DNA of 64,000 nt from positions 118,966-182,965 of the forward strand of contig NZ_NRRQ01000001.1 of assembly GCF_016583745.1 (NCBI RefSeq), written 5' to 3'. Shown here in pieces: positions 8,743 to 19,100 of this stretch; position 1 is the stretch's first letter, and each line of letters begins with the position of its first letter. The position numbers were made by a program, and so were the translations under genes. The notes under the pieces are model-generated. The model did no database searches and was not told the origin of the DNA. It saw only the letters and a list, made by a program, of their open reading frames with translations. This stretch comes from Chromatium okenii. GTDB taxonomy: Bacteria > Pseudomonadota > Gammaproteobacteria > Chromatiales > Chromatiaceae.

Positions 8743-11700
8743 ATGTTTCATTTTCATTCAATTTTATTATTAACGCGTTGGGTTTTAGTGGTTTGTTTTA
8801 TCGGTGGTTTGAGTTTTCCGGCGGGGGCGGCAATTTTTACGGTTAATAATATAGATGACAGTAGTGTTGGTTCTTTGCGGGATAAAATCACCAATGCAAG
8901 TGCCGGAGATACGATTAGCTTTGATCCGAGGCTTGTAGGTCAAACGATTACCTTAGCGAGTCAAATTACAATTAATAAATTTCTGACAATTGATGGTTCG
9001 GGTGCGTCGGGATTGATTATTAAGGGTGCGAGTGGCGACCGTGTGTTTTATGTGAATGAATGGATGTCATTACGCATAAAATTTTTAACGCTTGAAAGTG
9101 TCGGTTCCAGAAGCATTCAAGGCGGAGTGATTTATACCAAAGGCAACGGCGTTTTAGAGCTAGAAAATTGTACAATTCAAAATACTACTTCTAATGCTGG
9201 CGCTATTTATAACACAAGCTCAGATTTATACCTAAGCGATTGCACGCTTCAATATAATACTGCAAGTTTTGGCGCGGGTGTTTTTAATGACAGCGGAACA
9301 GTAAGAATCACCAACTCAACATTAAAAAGTAATGGTAGCAGTGCTGCGGGCACTGGCGGTGGTGCGATTAAAAATAATGCGGCTGGAACAGTGACTATCA
9401 TCAATTCTACTTTGTCTGGCAATCAAGCAGATATTGGTGGTGGAATTTTTAATGAAGGTGCGCTCAGTGTAGAAAATAGTACTTTTTCTGAAAATAAAGC
9501 AATCAATGTCAGTAATCAAGAAGGTGGAGCAATTTATAACGAAAGCGGTGCAACCGCCACTGTTATCAACTCCACCTTTTCCGCAAATACTGCCGGTTGG
9601 ATCGGTGGTGCAATTTCTAATGTTGGGACTTTAACAATCAAAAATAGCACCTTTGCTGAAAATGTTGCCACCAGCAGCACCAGCAGCAAAGGCGGTGGTA
9701 TTTATAACGGCACTGGTGGCAACTTAACTGTAGCAAATAGCATTATTTCTGGTAACAGTATCTACAGCACCAACATCAGCCCCGAAATTCATAATAGCGG
9801 CATCGTGACGGTGCAGGGTAAAAATGTCATTGGTTTTAATGGCGGCTTTGGCGTTGACAGCATCACATTAAATGCCAGCACTTGTTTTACTCCATCCTCA
9901 GGCGCAGCATTAACAACACTGATCGGCGCATTACAAAATAATGGCGGTTTTACGTTCACCCGTGCTCCGGTGAGTGGCGGTTTGGCACACAATACCGGTG
10001 ATAATGCGTTAGCTTCTGGATTATCTTTCGATCAACGCGGATTTTCTCGTATTCTTGATAGCACTGTTGATATTGGTGCGGTAGAAATTGATTCAGTAAG
10101 TTCAGTCAATTTATCTGTCACAACAATTGGAAGCGGTACCGTCACCAGTAATGTCGGCGGAATTAATTGTGGCACTACTTGTTTTACATCAATTAACTCA
10201 GGAACAGTTGTTACCCTCACTGCCACACCGGATAGTGATGGTTTTTTTACGAATTGGACAAATTGCACTGTTGTTGGCACTAATCAATGTCAAGTGACAA
10301 TGGACGCGGCAAAAAACGTCACTGCAACTTTTGATACAAGTAAAACGCTCACAGTTAATTTCACTGGCACCGGCACAGTCGTTGCAACTTATACGGGAAT
10401 TGGCACGCCCTGCACCAGTAATTGTGTGCTCACTTATTTGAACAATTCAGCAGTCGCTCTCAATGCTATTCCAGCAGACGGTTATATTTTTAGCGGCTGG
10501 AGTGGCGATTGCGTAGGAACAAGTATTTGTTCTTTAACAATAACTGATAACAAAACTGTCACTGCGAACTTCACGTTAAACAATTACTCAATCACCGCAA
10601 CTTCCAATCTAACTGCGGGCGGTTCGATAAGTTGTTCACCGAATCCAGTCACTTCCGGCGGTACAGCAAATTGCACTGTAACCACTAATGCCAGTTATAC
10701 GTTTAACGGCTTTAGTGGCGATTGCAGCGGCACAACTTGCGAATTAACTAATGTCACAGCCGATAAAACTGTCACTGCGAACTTCACGTTAAACACCTAT
10801 TCAATCACCGCAACTGCCAATCCAACTGAAGGCGGTAGCGTGAGTTGCGGTTCTTATTTACTGACATACGGCAGCTCAAATACTTGCATGGCAACCGCTA
10901 ATACTGGTTATACGTTTAACAATTTTAATAGCGATAGTGGTTGCAGCAACGCTAACGACCCAATTTGCATATTAAACAACGTCAGCACCAATAAAAATGT
11001 CGTTGCTAATTTTATTGCTATTCCTATCGCGCTCACCGTCACCAGCGCAGGTACTGGTGTTGGCACCATTACCAGCGTTCCTGCTGGAATCAATTGCAGT
11101 ACCAATTGCAGTGCGAATTTTGCCAGCGATTCTGAGATTATTTTGAATGCTGCTGCTGCGACTGGCTCCACATTTACCGGCTGGAGCGGCGGTATTTGTT
11201 CTGGCACTGGCGCGTGTACGTTGCACTTAACCGCCGCGCAAACCGTTATTGCAACCTTTCGCTACAGCGCCGGAACCTTGGGACTAAATGATACGGGCAT
11301 TGACACCTGCGGCAATGCCACCGCTAATCGTTTGCCGTGTCCGGTCGCAGGTTTTCCGCGCCAAGATGCTGAATACGGCACCAATCAATTTGATTTCACT
11401 AAATTGGATTTATCCGGTAATGAATTAGCTGCGACTGCCACCAATCATGCTTGTGTGCGCGATAATGTCACCGGCTTAACTTGGGAAATCAAAACCAAAG
11501 ATGGCGGCAGTCGTGATCATAAATCGCTGTATCAATGGACAGAGCGGCTGGCTTATGTCGAAAATGTGAATGCTGTGCGATTGTGCGGGTTTAGTGATTG
11601 GCGGGTGCCTGATATTAAAGAACTCACCGGCATCGTGAATTATCAACACGTTATTCCTAAATCGGCAGTTGTAACCAGCTATTTTAGCGATTTAGATAAA

Positions 11701-12249
11701 ATCGGCACCTTGGGATTCTGGTCAGAAGCAACCAGCTCTGATATAGCGAGCAGTGCTTGGTTTCTTTATTTTAGCAACGGTGCTGCCAATTACGGCAATC
11801 ACAATAAAAAATATCACTTGCGCCTCGTGCGCGGTGCGCCAGCTCGCAACGTGTTGGTTGATAATAATAACGGCACCATTTCCCAAACGAATACCGGGTT
11901 AATCTGGGCAAAATGTAGTGAAGGTCAAACTGGCAATACTTGCGCAGGCACTGCAACGGTAATGACTTGGGAACAGGCGCTCGTGACCGCCAGCAATTCC
12001 AATTTAGCCAATTATTCCGATTGGCGGCTGCCCAACATTAAAGAATTGCAAACGTTAATTGAATACGAGCGCGACGGCGCAGCAAAACTCAATAGCAATT
12101 ATTTTCCGAATACACCCGCAACTGCAATTTGGTCAAGTACGCCCTTTGCGTTATATGCCCGCAATGCGTGGTATTTATATCCGAATGGTTATCTTGGCTC
12201 GCTGGCTCGCACTACAACCTTTCACGCTCGCCTCGTCCGCAACGAATAA
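8743..12249 (+). CDS. Large secreted beta-helix protein with Cys-bearing repeats and two DUF1566 domains
   Basis: A 1168-residue secreted or surface protein. Residues 1-27 are a signal peptide ending near AGA. An SLRDKI motif and NNIDDSSVGS, typical of CSLREA-type beta-helix proteins, follow. About 130-350 are irregular beta-helix repeats (NSTFSANTA, GGAIYN, GGGIFNEG). About 452-838 hold five or so InlB-B-like repeats with paired cysteines (GWSGDCVGTSIC, KTVTANFTLN). Two DUF1566 (Lcl C-terminal) domains fill 906-1036 and 1042-1168, each with a SDWRLP-I-KEL core. Composition is AT-rich and Asn/Thr/Ser-rich compared with neighbours. Probably adhesion or surface binding; ligand unknown. An upstream in-frame start inside murU is rejected because ATG 8743 leads straight into the signal peptide. 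Confidence 0.82.
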   Translation: MFHFHSILLLTRWVLVVCFIGGLSFPAGAAIFTVNNIDDSSVGSLRDKITNASAGDTISFDPRLVGQTITLASQITINKFLTIDGSGASGLIIKGASGDRVFYVNEWMSLRIKFLTLESVGSRSIQGGVIYTKGNGVLELENCTIQNTTSNAGAIYNTSSDLYLSDCTLQYNTASFGAGVFNDSGTVRITNSTLKSNGSSAAGTGGGAIKNNAAGTVTIINSTLSGNQADIGGGIFNEGALSVENSTFSENKAINVSNQEGGAIYNESGATATVINSTFSANTAGWIGGAISNVGTLTIKNSTFAENVATSSTSSKGGGIYNGTGGNLTVANSIISGNSIYSTNISPEIHNSGIVTVQGKNVIGFNGGFGVDSITLNASTCFTPSSGAALTTLIGALQNNGGFTFTRAPVSGGLAHNTGDNALASGLSFDQRGFSRILDSTVDIGAVEIDSVSSVNLSVTTIGSGTVTSNVGGINCGTTCFTSINSGTVVTLTATPDSDGFFTNWTNCTVVGTNQCQVTMDAAKNVTATFDTSKTLTVNFTGTGTVVATYTGIGTPCTSNCVLTYLNNSAVALNAIPADGYIFSGWSGDCVGTSICSLTITDNKTVTANFTLNNYSITATSNLTAGGSISCSPNPVTSGGTANCTVTTNASYTFNGFSGDCSGTTCELTNVTADKTVTANFTLNTYSITATANPTEGGSVSCGSYLLTYGSSNTCMATANTGYTFNNFNSDSGCSNANDPICILNNVSTNKNVVANFIAIPIALTVTSAGTGVGTITSVPAGINCSTNCSANFASDSEIILNAAAATGSTFTGWSGGICSGTGACTLHLTAAQTVIATFRYSAGTLGLNDTGIDTCGNATANRLPCPVAGFPRQDAEYGTNQFDFTKLDLSGNELAATATNHACVRDNVTGLTWEIKTKDGGSRDHKSLYQWTERLAYVENVNAVRLCGFSDWRVPDIKELTGIVNYQHVIPKSAVVTSYFSDLDKIGTLGFWSEATSSDIASSAWFLYFSNGAANYGNHNKKYHLRLVRGAPARNVLVDNNNGTISQTNTGLIWAKCSEGQTGNTCAGTATVMTWEQALVTASNSNLANYSDWRLPNIKELQTLIEYERDGAAKLNSNYFPNTPATAIWSSTPFALYARNAWYLYPNGYLGSLARTTTFHARLVRNE

Positions 12250-12339
12250 CCGCCTCCGCCATTCCCAGCGCCAGCGTCACATCGCTGTATCATGCAGCGA
12301 TCCGCTGCTCGCCAGCTTCACTGCGATTTTTATCTCACC

Positions 12340-14073
12340 ATGACTCACTCGCTTCCCACCGGCGCGGCGCTGCTGCTCGATGTGCTCACTGAACTCGGCG
12401 TTGATTATCTGTTTGGGCACACCGGCGGCGCTGTTATTCCGATTCACGTTGAACTCAACAAACGGCTGCGGCGCGGCGACCGCGTGCCCAGTTTCATTCT
12501 CTGTCGGCAAGAAGGCGGTGCCGGTCATGCCGCCGAAGGCTATGCGCGGGTGAGCGGTCGCGTTGGCGTCGCGCTGGCCACTTCTGGCCCGGGCGCAACC
12601 AATCTCGCCACGCCGATTGCCGATGCCTACAAAGATTCGCTGCCGACGCTGTTTATTACCGGGCAAGTGCCGAGCGGCGCGATTGGCACCGATGCGTTTC
12701 AAGAAGTGGACACCGTCGGCATGACCCGCCCGATTTCTAAGTACAATTATTTGGTCAAAGACGTGCGCGATCTCGATTGGGTGCTGCGCGAAGCCTACGC
12801 GCTGGCGCAGCAGGGACGCCCCGGCCCGGTGGTGGTGGATATTTGCAAAGATGTCCAACTCGCGCCGGTGACGACGCACAACCCGCCGCGCCAGCGTCAC
12901 CGCGAGCTGCTGCCATTTGATACGGCGCAAGCCACCGCCATTCTCGACGCGCTGACGCGGGCGGAACGTCCGGTGGTGAAAGCCGGTGGCGGCATCATTC
13001 ACGCCAACGCAGCCGCCGCGCTGCGCACCTTTGCCGAGCAGTTTGACGTGCCCGTGACGACGACATTTAACGCGCTCGGCACCTTACCCTTTGATTTCCC
13101 AAATAATATCGGAATGCCGGGAATGCACGGCACGATCCCGGCGAATTACGCGCTGCGCGATGCCGATTTCATTTTGACGCTGGGCGGACGCTTTGATGAT
13201 CGGGTGGCGGTGCGCGGGTTTGCGAGCGGCAAACGCATCGCGCATGTCGATATTGATCCGTCGGAAATCGACAAAATGATCGCCACTGATCTGGCGCTGG
13301 TGGCAGGGCTGGAGGACTTTTTCGACTTCACCCGCACTTCTGGGCGCACTGCGCAGCATCCGGCGTGGCTGGCGCAGATCGGGCAATGGCGCGAACAAAT
13401 GCCCAAACCCTATGAATTATCGGCATATATCAAGCCGCAAACCGTGATTGAACTGGTCTCGGAATTGACCGCCGGCCAAGCCACAGTTGTCACCGGCGTC
13501 GGGCAACATCAAATGTGGGCGGCGCAGTATTACCGTTTCCAACGTCCGCGCCAGTGGGTTAGCTCCGGCGGATTGGGCACGATGGGATTTGGGCTGCCGG
13601 CAGCGATTGGCGCGTGGTACGCCGACCCACGTCGCCCCGTGATTTTATTTGATGGCGACGGCAGTTTTCAGATGAACATTCAAGAGCTTGGCACCGTTGT
13701 TGCTAATCGCATTCCATTAAAAATGTTCGTATTAAATAACAGCTTTTTGGGAATGGTGCGGCAATGGGAAGACATGATGGATGGCGGGCATCATTATGAA
13801 ACTTGCCTCGCTCGCATTGCCGATTGTGATGCCGATTGCACCGCGCTGGATCAAACCTGTCGGCGGCAGATTCCCAATCTCACCGGCTTGAAATACGTTT
13901 ATCCGCGCCTGAATACAGTGCGAATTAAAGACCCCGCCACTGTGCGGGAACAACTCATCGCTGCGCTTGCTGATCCCGGTCCAGTGCTAATTGATGTGTG
14001 GATTGATAAAGCAGAAAACGTGATTCCAATGGTACGACCGGGGCATACGCTGGCACAAATGATTGAATCTTAA
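12340..14073 (+). CDS. ilvB: Acetolactate synthase large subunit-like thiamine diphosphate enzyme
   Basis: A 577-residue ThDP enzyme of the acetohydroxyacid synthase family (pyruvate to acetolactate, branched-chain amino acid synthesis). The glutamate-bearing [15 protein letters not shown] near residue 52, the TSGPGATN loop, and the ThDP/Mg motif [12 protein letters not shown] near 440 are all canonical. Odd: between about 485 and 510, where other enzymes carry a short lid segment, there is an insert with four cysteines (Cys489, 496, 500, 507). No small regulatory subunit (ilvH/N) follows. A related decarboxylase or synthase function cannot be excluded. Confidence 0.85.
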   Translation: MTHSLPTGAALLLDVLTELGVDYLFGHTGGAVIPIHVELNKRLRRGDRVPSFILCRQEGGAGHAAEGYARVSGRVGVALATSGPGATNLATPIADAYKDSLPTLFITGQVPSGAIGTDAFQEVDTVGMTRPISKYNYLVKDVRDLDWVLREAYALAQQGRPGPVVVDICKDVQLAPVTTHNPPRQRHRELLPFDTAQATAILDALTRAERPVVKAGGGIIHANAAAALRTFAEQFDVPVTTTFNALGTLPFDFPNNIGMPGMHGTIPANYALRDADFILTLGGRFDDRVAVRGFASGKRIAHVDIDPSEIDKMIATDLALVAGLEDFFDFTRTSGRTAQHPAWLAQIGQWREQMPKPYELSAYIKPQTVIELVSELTAGQATVVTGVGQHQMWAAQYYRFQRPRQWVSSGGLGTMGFGLPAAIGAWYADPRRPVILFDGDGSFQMNIQELGTVVANRIPLKMFVLNNSFLGMVRQWEDMMDGGHHYETCLARIADCDADCTALDQTCRRQIPNLTGLKYVYPRLNTVRIKDPATVREQLIAALADPGPVLIDVWIDKAENVIPMVRPGHTLAQMIES

Positions 14074-14077
14074 ACAG

Positions 14078-14163
14078 GTTGTCAGTTGACAGTAATTTTG
14101 CAATGCAAAAGCGGTGTAATGATTTCACCACACTGACAACTGACAACCGCCAACGGACAACTC
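14078..14163. repeat. Family B palindromic repeat (TTGTCAG arms)
   Basis: The left arm GTTGTCAGTTGACAGT (14078-14093) and right arm ACTGACAACTGACAAC (14132-14147) form an inverted repeat around a core of about 38 bases. It fills the space between the acetolactate synthase gene and the histidine kinase gene. Confidence 0.75.
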
Positions 14164-14173
14164 AAAAAACGCC

Positions 14174-15655
14174 ATGCAGCTTAAAACAAAACTCAAATTC
14201 ATTGGCGTTTTACCTCTGTTGATGGCGGTCATTTTTGGAGTGACCGCTTATCATGGACATCACCATCTGCGCGAATTGCGCGATCTCACCACCATTGCAG
14301 ATGGAATGCTCGATCAAATCGAACAATTAGAAGCCGCCATGCAGCGATTTCTTGAAACCCGCAGTCATTCGCAGCGGTACAAAATATATCTCTTGACCGA
14401 TTCCTTAAACATTCAAATTTATTTAACGGGACAACGGTTTGCCTCAGCCGCGCCGCCGGAAATTGTGGATGAATTACGGCGACACGTCTGGCAATTGCAG
14501 GGATTGATTTTAGAACTTGATGCGCGTTATTTGCCCACCTTAACGGCACCAGAAATCAGCCAGATTCAAGCACTCGCGCAACGCTTGCAGATTGAAATTA
14601 GCCAAATTCAACCCCGCTTACATCGCTTGCACTATCTCGGTCATCTGCAAACCACACTGTTTAGCGATCAACTGTGGCAAACCGAATTCCTGTTAATTAT
14701 TGCCGCCGCGCTGTTGAGTTTAGCACTCATGGTGCCGGTGCTCTGGCGCATTGCAACGGCGCTGCATGTCTTGCGAATTGGCACCTTAGCGCAAGGAACC
14801 AAGCATCATTTTTCCCCGCTGCGATTAGCTGGCAACGATGAATTTAATCAACTCGCCAACGAATTTAATCAAATGGCGCAGCGACTTGCGCACGCTGAAC
14901 ACGAGCGCAGCATTCATTTGAGCGAATTAGAAAATGCGGTGCAAGATTTAGAAAATTTTAGTTATTCCGTCTCGCATGATTTACGCGCTCCCCTCCGCGC
15001 CATTGATGGTTTTGTCGCAATTTTAATGGAAGAATACGCGCCAGTATTGGATACCGAAGGCTTGCGCTTATTCGCTGTCGTCAGCAATAACGCCAAAAAA
15101 ATGGAGCAGTTAATTAACGACATCTTGGCATTATCTCGCGCCGGACGTTTGGAGTTAGAACTAAAACCTATTGATATGAATGCGTTAGTGCGCGAAGTCT
15201 GGGAGCAGTTAATGGAACGCCATCCCGAGCGGGTGGTGGAATTCGACTGCGCTGAACTGCCGCCAATTCACGGCGACGCCCGCGCTTTGCGGCAGGTCTG
15301 GCAAAATTTATTGGATAACGCGCTAAAATTTACCGCTGGACGTGAATCGGCACACATTCAAGTGAGCGCCGCACCTCGCGGCGATATGCTGCGTTATTGC
15401 GTGAGTGATAACGGCGTGGGTTTTGATCCCGCTTATCAAAATAAACTCTTTGGTTTATTCTTACGGCTGCACGGGATGGAAGAATTTGAAGGCACTGGCG
15501 TTGGATTAGCCATTGTGAAACGCTTTGTTCAAAAACATCAAGGAACTGTTGAAGGCACTGGTGCAGTGGGCGCGGGCGCGACCTTCTGTTTTCACTTGCC
15601 AATCACCACTTCATCACTGCCTTTTATGCAACCTTTTGTCGAGAGCAACGCATGA
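14174..15655 (+). CDS. Membrane sensor histidine kinase
   Basis: A 493-residue sensor kinase. A membrane segment at 8-25 and another at about 172-192 bracket a helical periplasmic domain of about 145 residues with no recognised ligand motif. A HAMP domain follows (about 195-245), then HisKA with SYSVSHDLRAPLRAIDGF, phospho-accepting His268, and a HATPase domain with N-box NLLDNALKF and G-boxes DNGVGFD and GTGVGLAIV. The DHp sequence resembles bacteriophytochrome-type kinases that pair with small stand-alone receivers. Its stop overlaps the next gene's start by 4 bases (ATGA), so it is translated with the receiver. Confidence 0.9.
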   Translation: MQLKTKLKFIGVLPLLMAVIFGVTAYHGHHHLRELRDLTTIADGMLDQIEQLEAAMQRFLETRSHSQRYKIYLLTDSLNIQIYLTGQRFASAAPPEIVDELRRHVWQLQGLILELDARYLPTLTAPEISQIQALAQRLQIEISQIQPRLHRLHYLGHLQTTLFSDQLWQTEFLLIIAAALLSLALMVPVLWRIATALHVLRIGTLAQGTKHHFSPLRLAGNDEFNQLANEFNQMAQRLAHAEHERSIHLSELENAVQDLENFSYSVSHDLRAPLRAIDGFVAILMEEYAPVLDTEGLRLFAVVSNNAKKMEQLINDILALSRAGRLELELKPIDMNALVREVWEQLMERHPERVVEFDCAELPPIHGDARALRQVWQNLLDNALKFTAGRESAHIQVSAAPRGDMLRYCVSDNGVGFDPAYQNKLFGLFLRLHGMEEFEGTGVGLAIVKRFVQKHQGTVEGTGAVGAGATFCFHLPITTSSLPFMQPFVESNA

Positions 15656-16107
15656 ACCGTGAATTTGCCGTTGATATTTTGCTGGTTGAAGATAATCCAA
15701 ATGATGCAGAGTTGGCGATTCGCGCTCTAAAAAAACATCATCTTGCCAATCGTTTGGAATGGGTAAAAGATGGAGTAGAAGCCTTAGATTTTCTATTCCA
15801 GCGCGGCGAACATGTGGGACGTTCAAAAACGTTGCCGCGAGTCGTGTTGCTGGATTTACGCTTGCCGAAATTAGACGGGATTGAAGTATTAGCGCAAATT
15901 CGCGCCAATCCTGAGACCCGTGATTTGCCGGTGGTGATTCTCACCTCGTCCAAAGAAGAACAAGATTTGGTGGCGACTTATGAATTGGGCGTTAATAGCT
16001 TTGTGGCAAAACCGGTTGCTTTTGATGAGTTTGCGCGTACCGTCGCTGACTTAGGCATGTATTGGGTTTTAGTCAATCGCGTTCCTCCTGATATTAGAAA
16101 TGAGTGA
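15652..16107 (+). CDS. Single-domain response regulator (Rcp1-like)
   Basis: A 151-residue receiver with no output domain. The acidic pair is in LLVEDNPNDAE, the phosphorylated aspartate is Asp68 (VVLLDLRLPKLDG), the Thr/Ser switch is in ILTSSKEE, and the lysine is in VAKPV. The longer alpha4-beta5 region is typical of Rcp1-like receivers that relay phosphate from phytochrome-type kinases. It overlaps both neighbours (4 and 8 bases), so the three genes form one tightly coupled unit. Confidence 0.92.
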   Translation: MNREFAVDILLVEDNPNDAELAIRALKKHHLANRLEWVKDGVEALDFLFQRGEHVGRSKTLPRVVLLDLRLPKLDGIEVLAQIRANPETRDLPVVILTSSKEEQDLVATYELGVNSFVAKPVAFDEFARTVADLGMYWVLVNRVPPDIRNE

Positions 16108-19100
16108 ACAACTACGTATTTTATTATTAGAAGATCATCCCGCTGATGCGGAGTTGATTGAACGCTTTTTGAAAAAATCTGGTTTAGTGTTGCTTGCCCA
16201 GCGTGTCGATCAACGCGAGCCTTTTCTCACGGCGCTCAATGATTTCCGTCCCGACGCGATCCTCGCCGATTACAGCCTGCCGCAATTTGACGGTTTGCAA
16301 GCGTTGGCTTTGGTGCGCCAGCGCGATCCCGATCTGCCTTTTATTTTTGTGACCGGTGCGCTCGGCGAAGAAGGCGCGGTTGAGCTGCTGTGCAAAGGCG
16401 CAAATGACTATGTTCTCAAGCACTTATTAACGCGGCTGCCGATGGCGCTGGAGCGGGCGCTGACCACCTCGCGCCAGCAAAAGGCGCTGCGACACGCGGA
16501 GCAATCGTTGCGCGACAGTGAAGAGCGGTTTCGCGCCATCGTGGAGACGACGCTGGATTGGATTTGGGAAGTGGACGTTGACGGGTGCTACACCTACGTC
16601 AGCCCCGCCTCGCAACGGCTGCTCGGCTACGCGCCGGCGGAAATGCTGGGGCGTCATTTCACTGCGTTCATGCCGCCCGCTGCCATCGCGCAGGTCAGCG
16701 CCCACTTTGCCAGCATCTTCGCCACTGCTGCGCCCTTTTCGTTGCTGGAAAATACCTGCCAACACCGCGACGGCAGCTTGGTAGAAATGGAAACCAGCGG
16801 CATTCCAATCCTCAGCGCCAGCGGTGAACTGCTGGGCTATCGCGGCATCGACCGTGATGTGACCGAACGCAAGCGGCAAGTGGCGACGTTGCTGTTGCAA
16901 GCGCGTCGCGCCAGCGCCCTGCTGGAATTGCCCCGCGCTGCCGAATCGCGCAACGAAGTTGACTTTATGCAGGTCGGGCTGGAGCTCGCCGAGGAGCTGA
17001 CCGACAGCACCATTTCCTTCATTCATTTCGTCAATGACGATCAGGAAACCATCGAATTGGTTACTTGGTCGCAGCGCACCTTGGAACGCTATTGCAGCGC
17101 CGCGTATGACAGCCATTACCCGGTTAGTGAAGCTGGTCTCTGGGCGGAGGCGCTGCGGGAGCGAGCGCCGGTGATGTTCAACGATTACGCCACCGCTCCG
17201 AAGCAACGCGGCTTGCCAGCGGGACATGCCGCGCTCACGCGCTTGATTAGCGTGCCGGTGCTGGATGGCGAGCAGGTGCGGATGATCGCCGGGGTGGGCA
17301 ATAAAAGCAGTTTGTATACCGAGCTGGATGTCGAAAGCATCCAACTCATCGCCAATGAAATCTGGCGCATCGTCCGTCAGCGCCGCGCAGAACAGGCGTT
17401 GCGCGAGAGCGAGGAGCGTTTTCATGCCCTATTTGCCAACATGCGCAGCGGCGTGTGCGTGTACGACGCCACTGCCGATGGTTTGGATTTTTGTTTCCGC
17501 GAGGTCAATTGCGCCGTTGAGCACATTGAAGGTCTCAACCGCGCTGACTTGAGCGGACGGCGCGTGACCGAGGTATTTCCCAACATTGTCGCCAGCGGCT
17601 TGTTGGAGGTGTTCCAACGGGTGTGGCGCAGCGGTGAGTCCGAATATGTGCCGCCAGTTTTTTATGAAGATGAGCGCATCAGCGGCTGGCGCGAAAATTT
17701 CGTCTATCGCCTCCCGCATGGCGAATTGGTCACGGTGTATGACGACGTGACGGCGCGGCAGGCGTTAGAACAGGCGCTGGAGGAAAGTCGAGAACGGCTG
17801 GAGCTGGCGCTGGAAGGCTCCGATATGGGGATGTGGGATTGGCAGATTCCCAGCGGCACAGTGCAGCTCAATGATCGCTGGGCGCAGATGCTCGGTTATC
17901 AGCTCGCCGAGCTGGAGCCGCTCACGATCCAGATGTGGCTTGATTTGACGCATCCAGACGATTTGGCGCAGGCGCAGGAAAAATTAGCGCAACATTTTCA
18001 AGGAATAACGCCCTATTACGAGTGCGAAATCCGCCTGCGCCATAAAAATGGGCACTGGCTGTGGATGTTGGATCGCGGCAAGGTCGTCGCCCGCGATGCC
18101 GCTGGTCAACCGCTGCGCATGGCCGGCACCCATCTCGACATCACGGCGCGGAAACGGGCGGATGAAGAATTGCACAAGCTGCTGCTGGCAGTTGAGCAAA
18201 GCCCCACCAGCATCGTGATCACCGATCTCAACGCGAAAATTGAATACGCCAATCCGGCTTTTACCCGCGTGTCCGGCTACACCCTCGACGAGGCAAATCA
18301 CCAAAATCCGCGCATTCTCCAATCTGGACACACGCCGCGCCATGTGTATGACGCGCTGTGGGCAACGCTGACTGATGGCGAGGTGTGGCGCGGTGAGTTT
18401 CAAAATCGCCGCAAAGATGGTTCCGATTATGTGGAATTGGCGATCATCTCGCCGGTGCGCCAACCCGATGGGCGCGTCACGCATTATCTCGCCGTCAAAG
18501 AAGACATCACCGCGCATAAGCGGGTGGAAGAAGAACTGAAACACTACCGCCTGCATTTGGAGGAGCTGGTGGAAATCCGCACGGCGGAATTAAAAAGCAC
18601 CGAGGAACGCAGTCGCCTGATTCTCGAATCCAGCGCCGATGGGCTGTACGGTGAAGACACCGAAGGTTTTGCGACGTTTATCAATCCCGCCGCCTGCACG
18701 ATGCTCGGCTACACCGCAGCACAGGTGCTCGGTCAGTCGATGCACGATCTGATTCATCACACCCGCGCCGATGGTTCGCCCTATCCCAAAGCGGAGTGCC
18801 CGATTCAACGGTCTTTGAAAGCCGGGCAGGTGCTGCGCCAAGATGAGGATGTGTTTTGGCACGCTGACGGTCATCCCTTCCCAGTGGCGTATTCGTCGCA
18901 TCCGATGTATCGCAACGGCGTCTTGATTGGCGCGGTGGTGAGTTTTTTTGATATTTCAGTGCAAAAACAAACCGAGGCGGCGCGGGAAGCGGCGCTGGTG
19001 GAAGCGGAGCGGCTGGCGCGGCTGAAAAGCGAATTTCTCGCCAATATGAGCCACGAAATTCGCACACCGCTGAACGCGGTGCTGGGCTTTGCGCAAATTG

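Noticed and set aside
11460..12249. DUF1566 domains as targets of a diversity-generating retroelement
   Set aside because: Such proteins are common targets, but I see no reverse transcriptase and no template repeat resembling the 3' end of the gene in the window. The same applies to the FGE-like gene at 54938-56338.
16427..17425. Long antisense open frame (332 codons) within the hybrid kinase gene
   Set aside because: It is a by-product of GC-rich codon use in the real gene. Similar antisense frames occur at 19157-20149, 21545-22915, 23968-24591 and 30522-31481. None has a plausible protein sequence.
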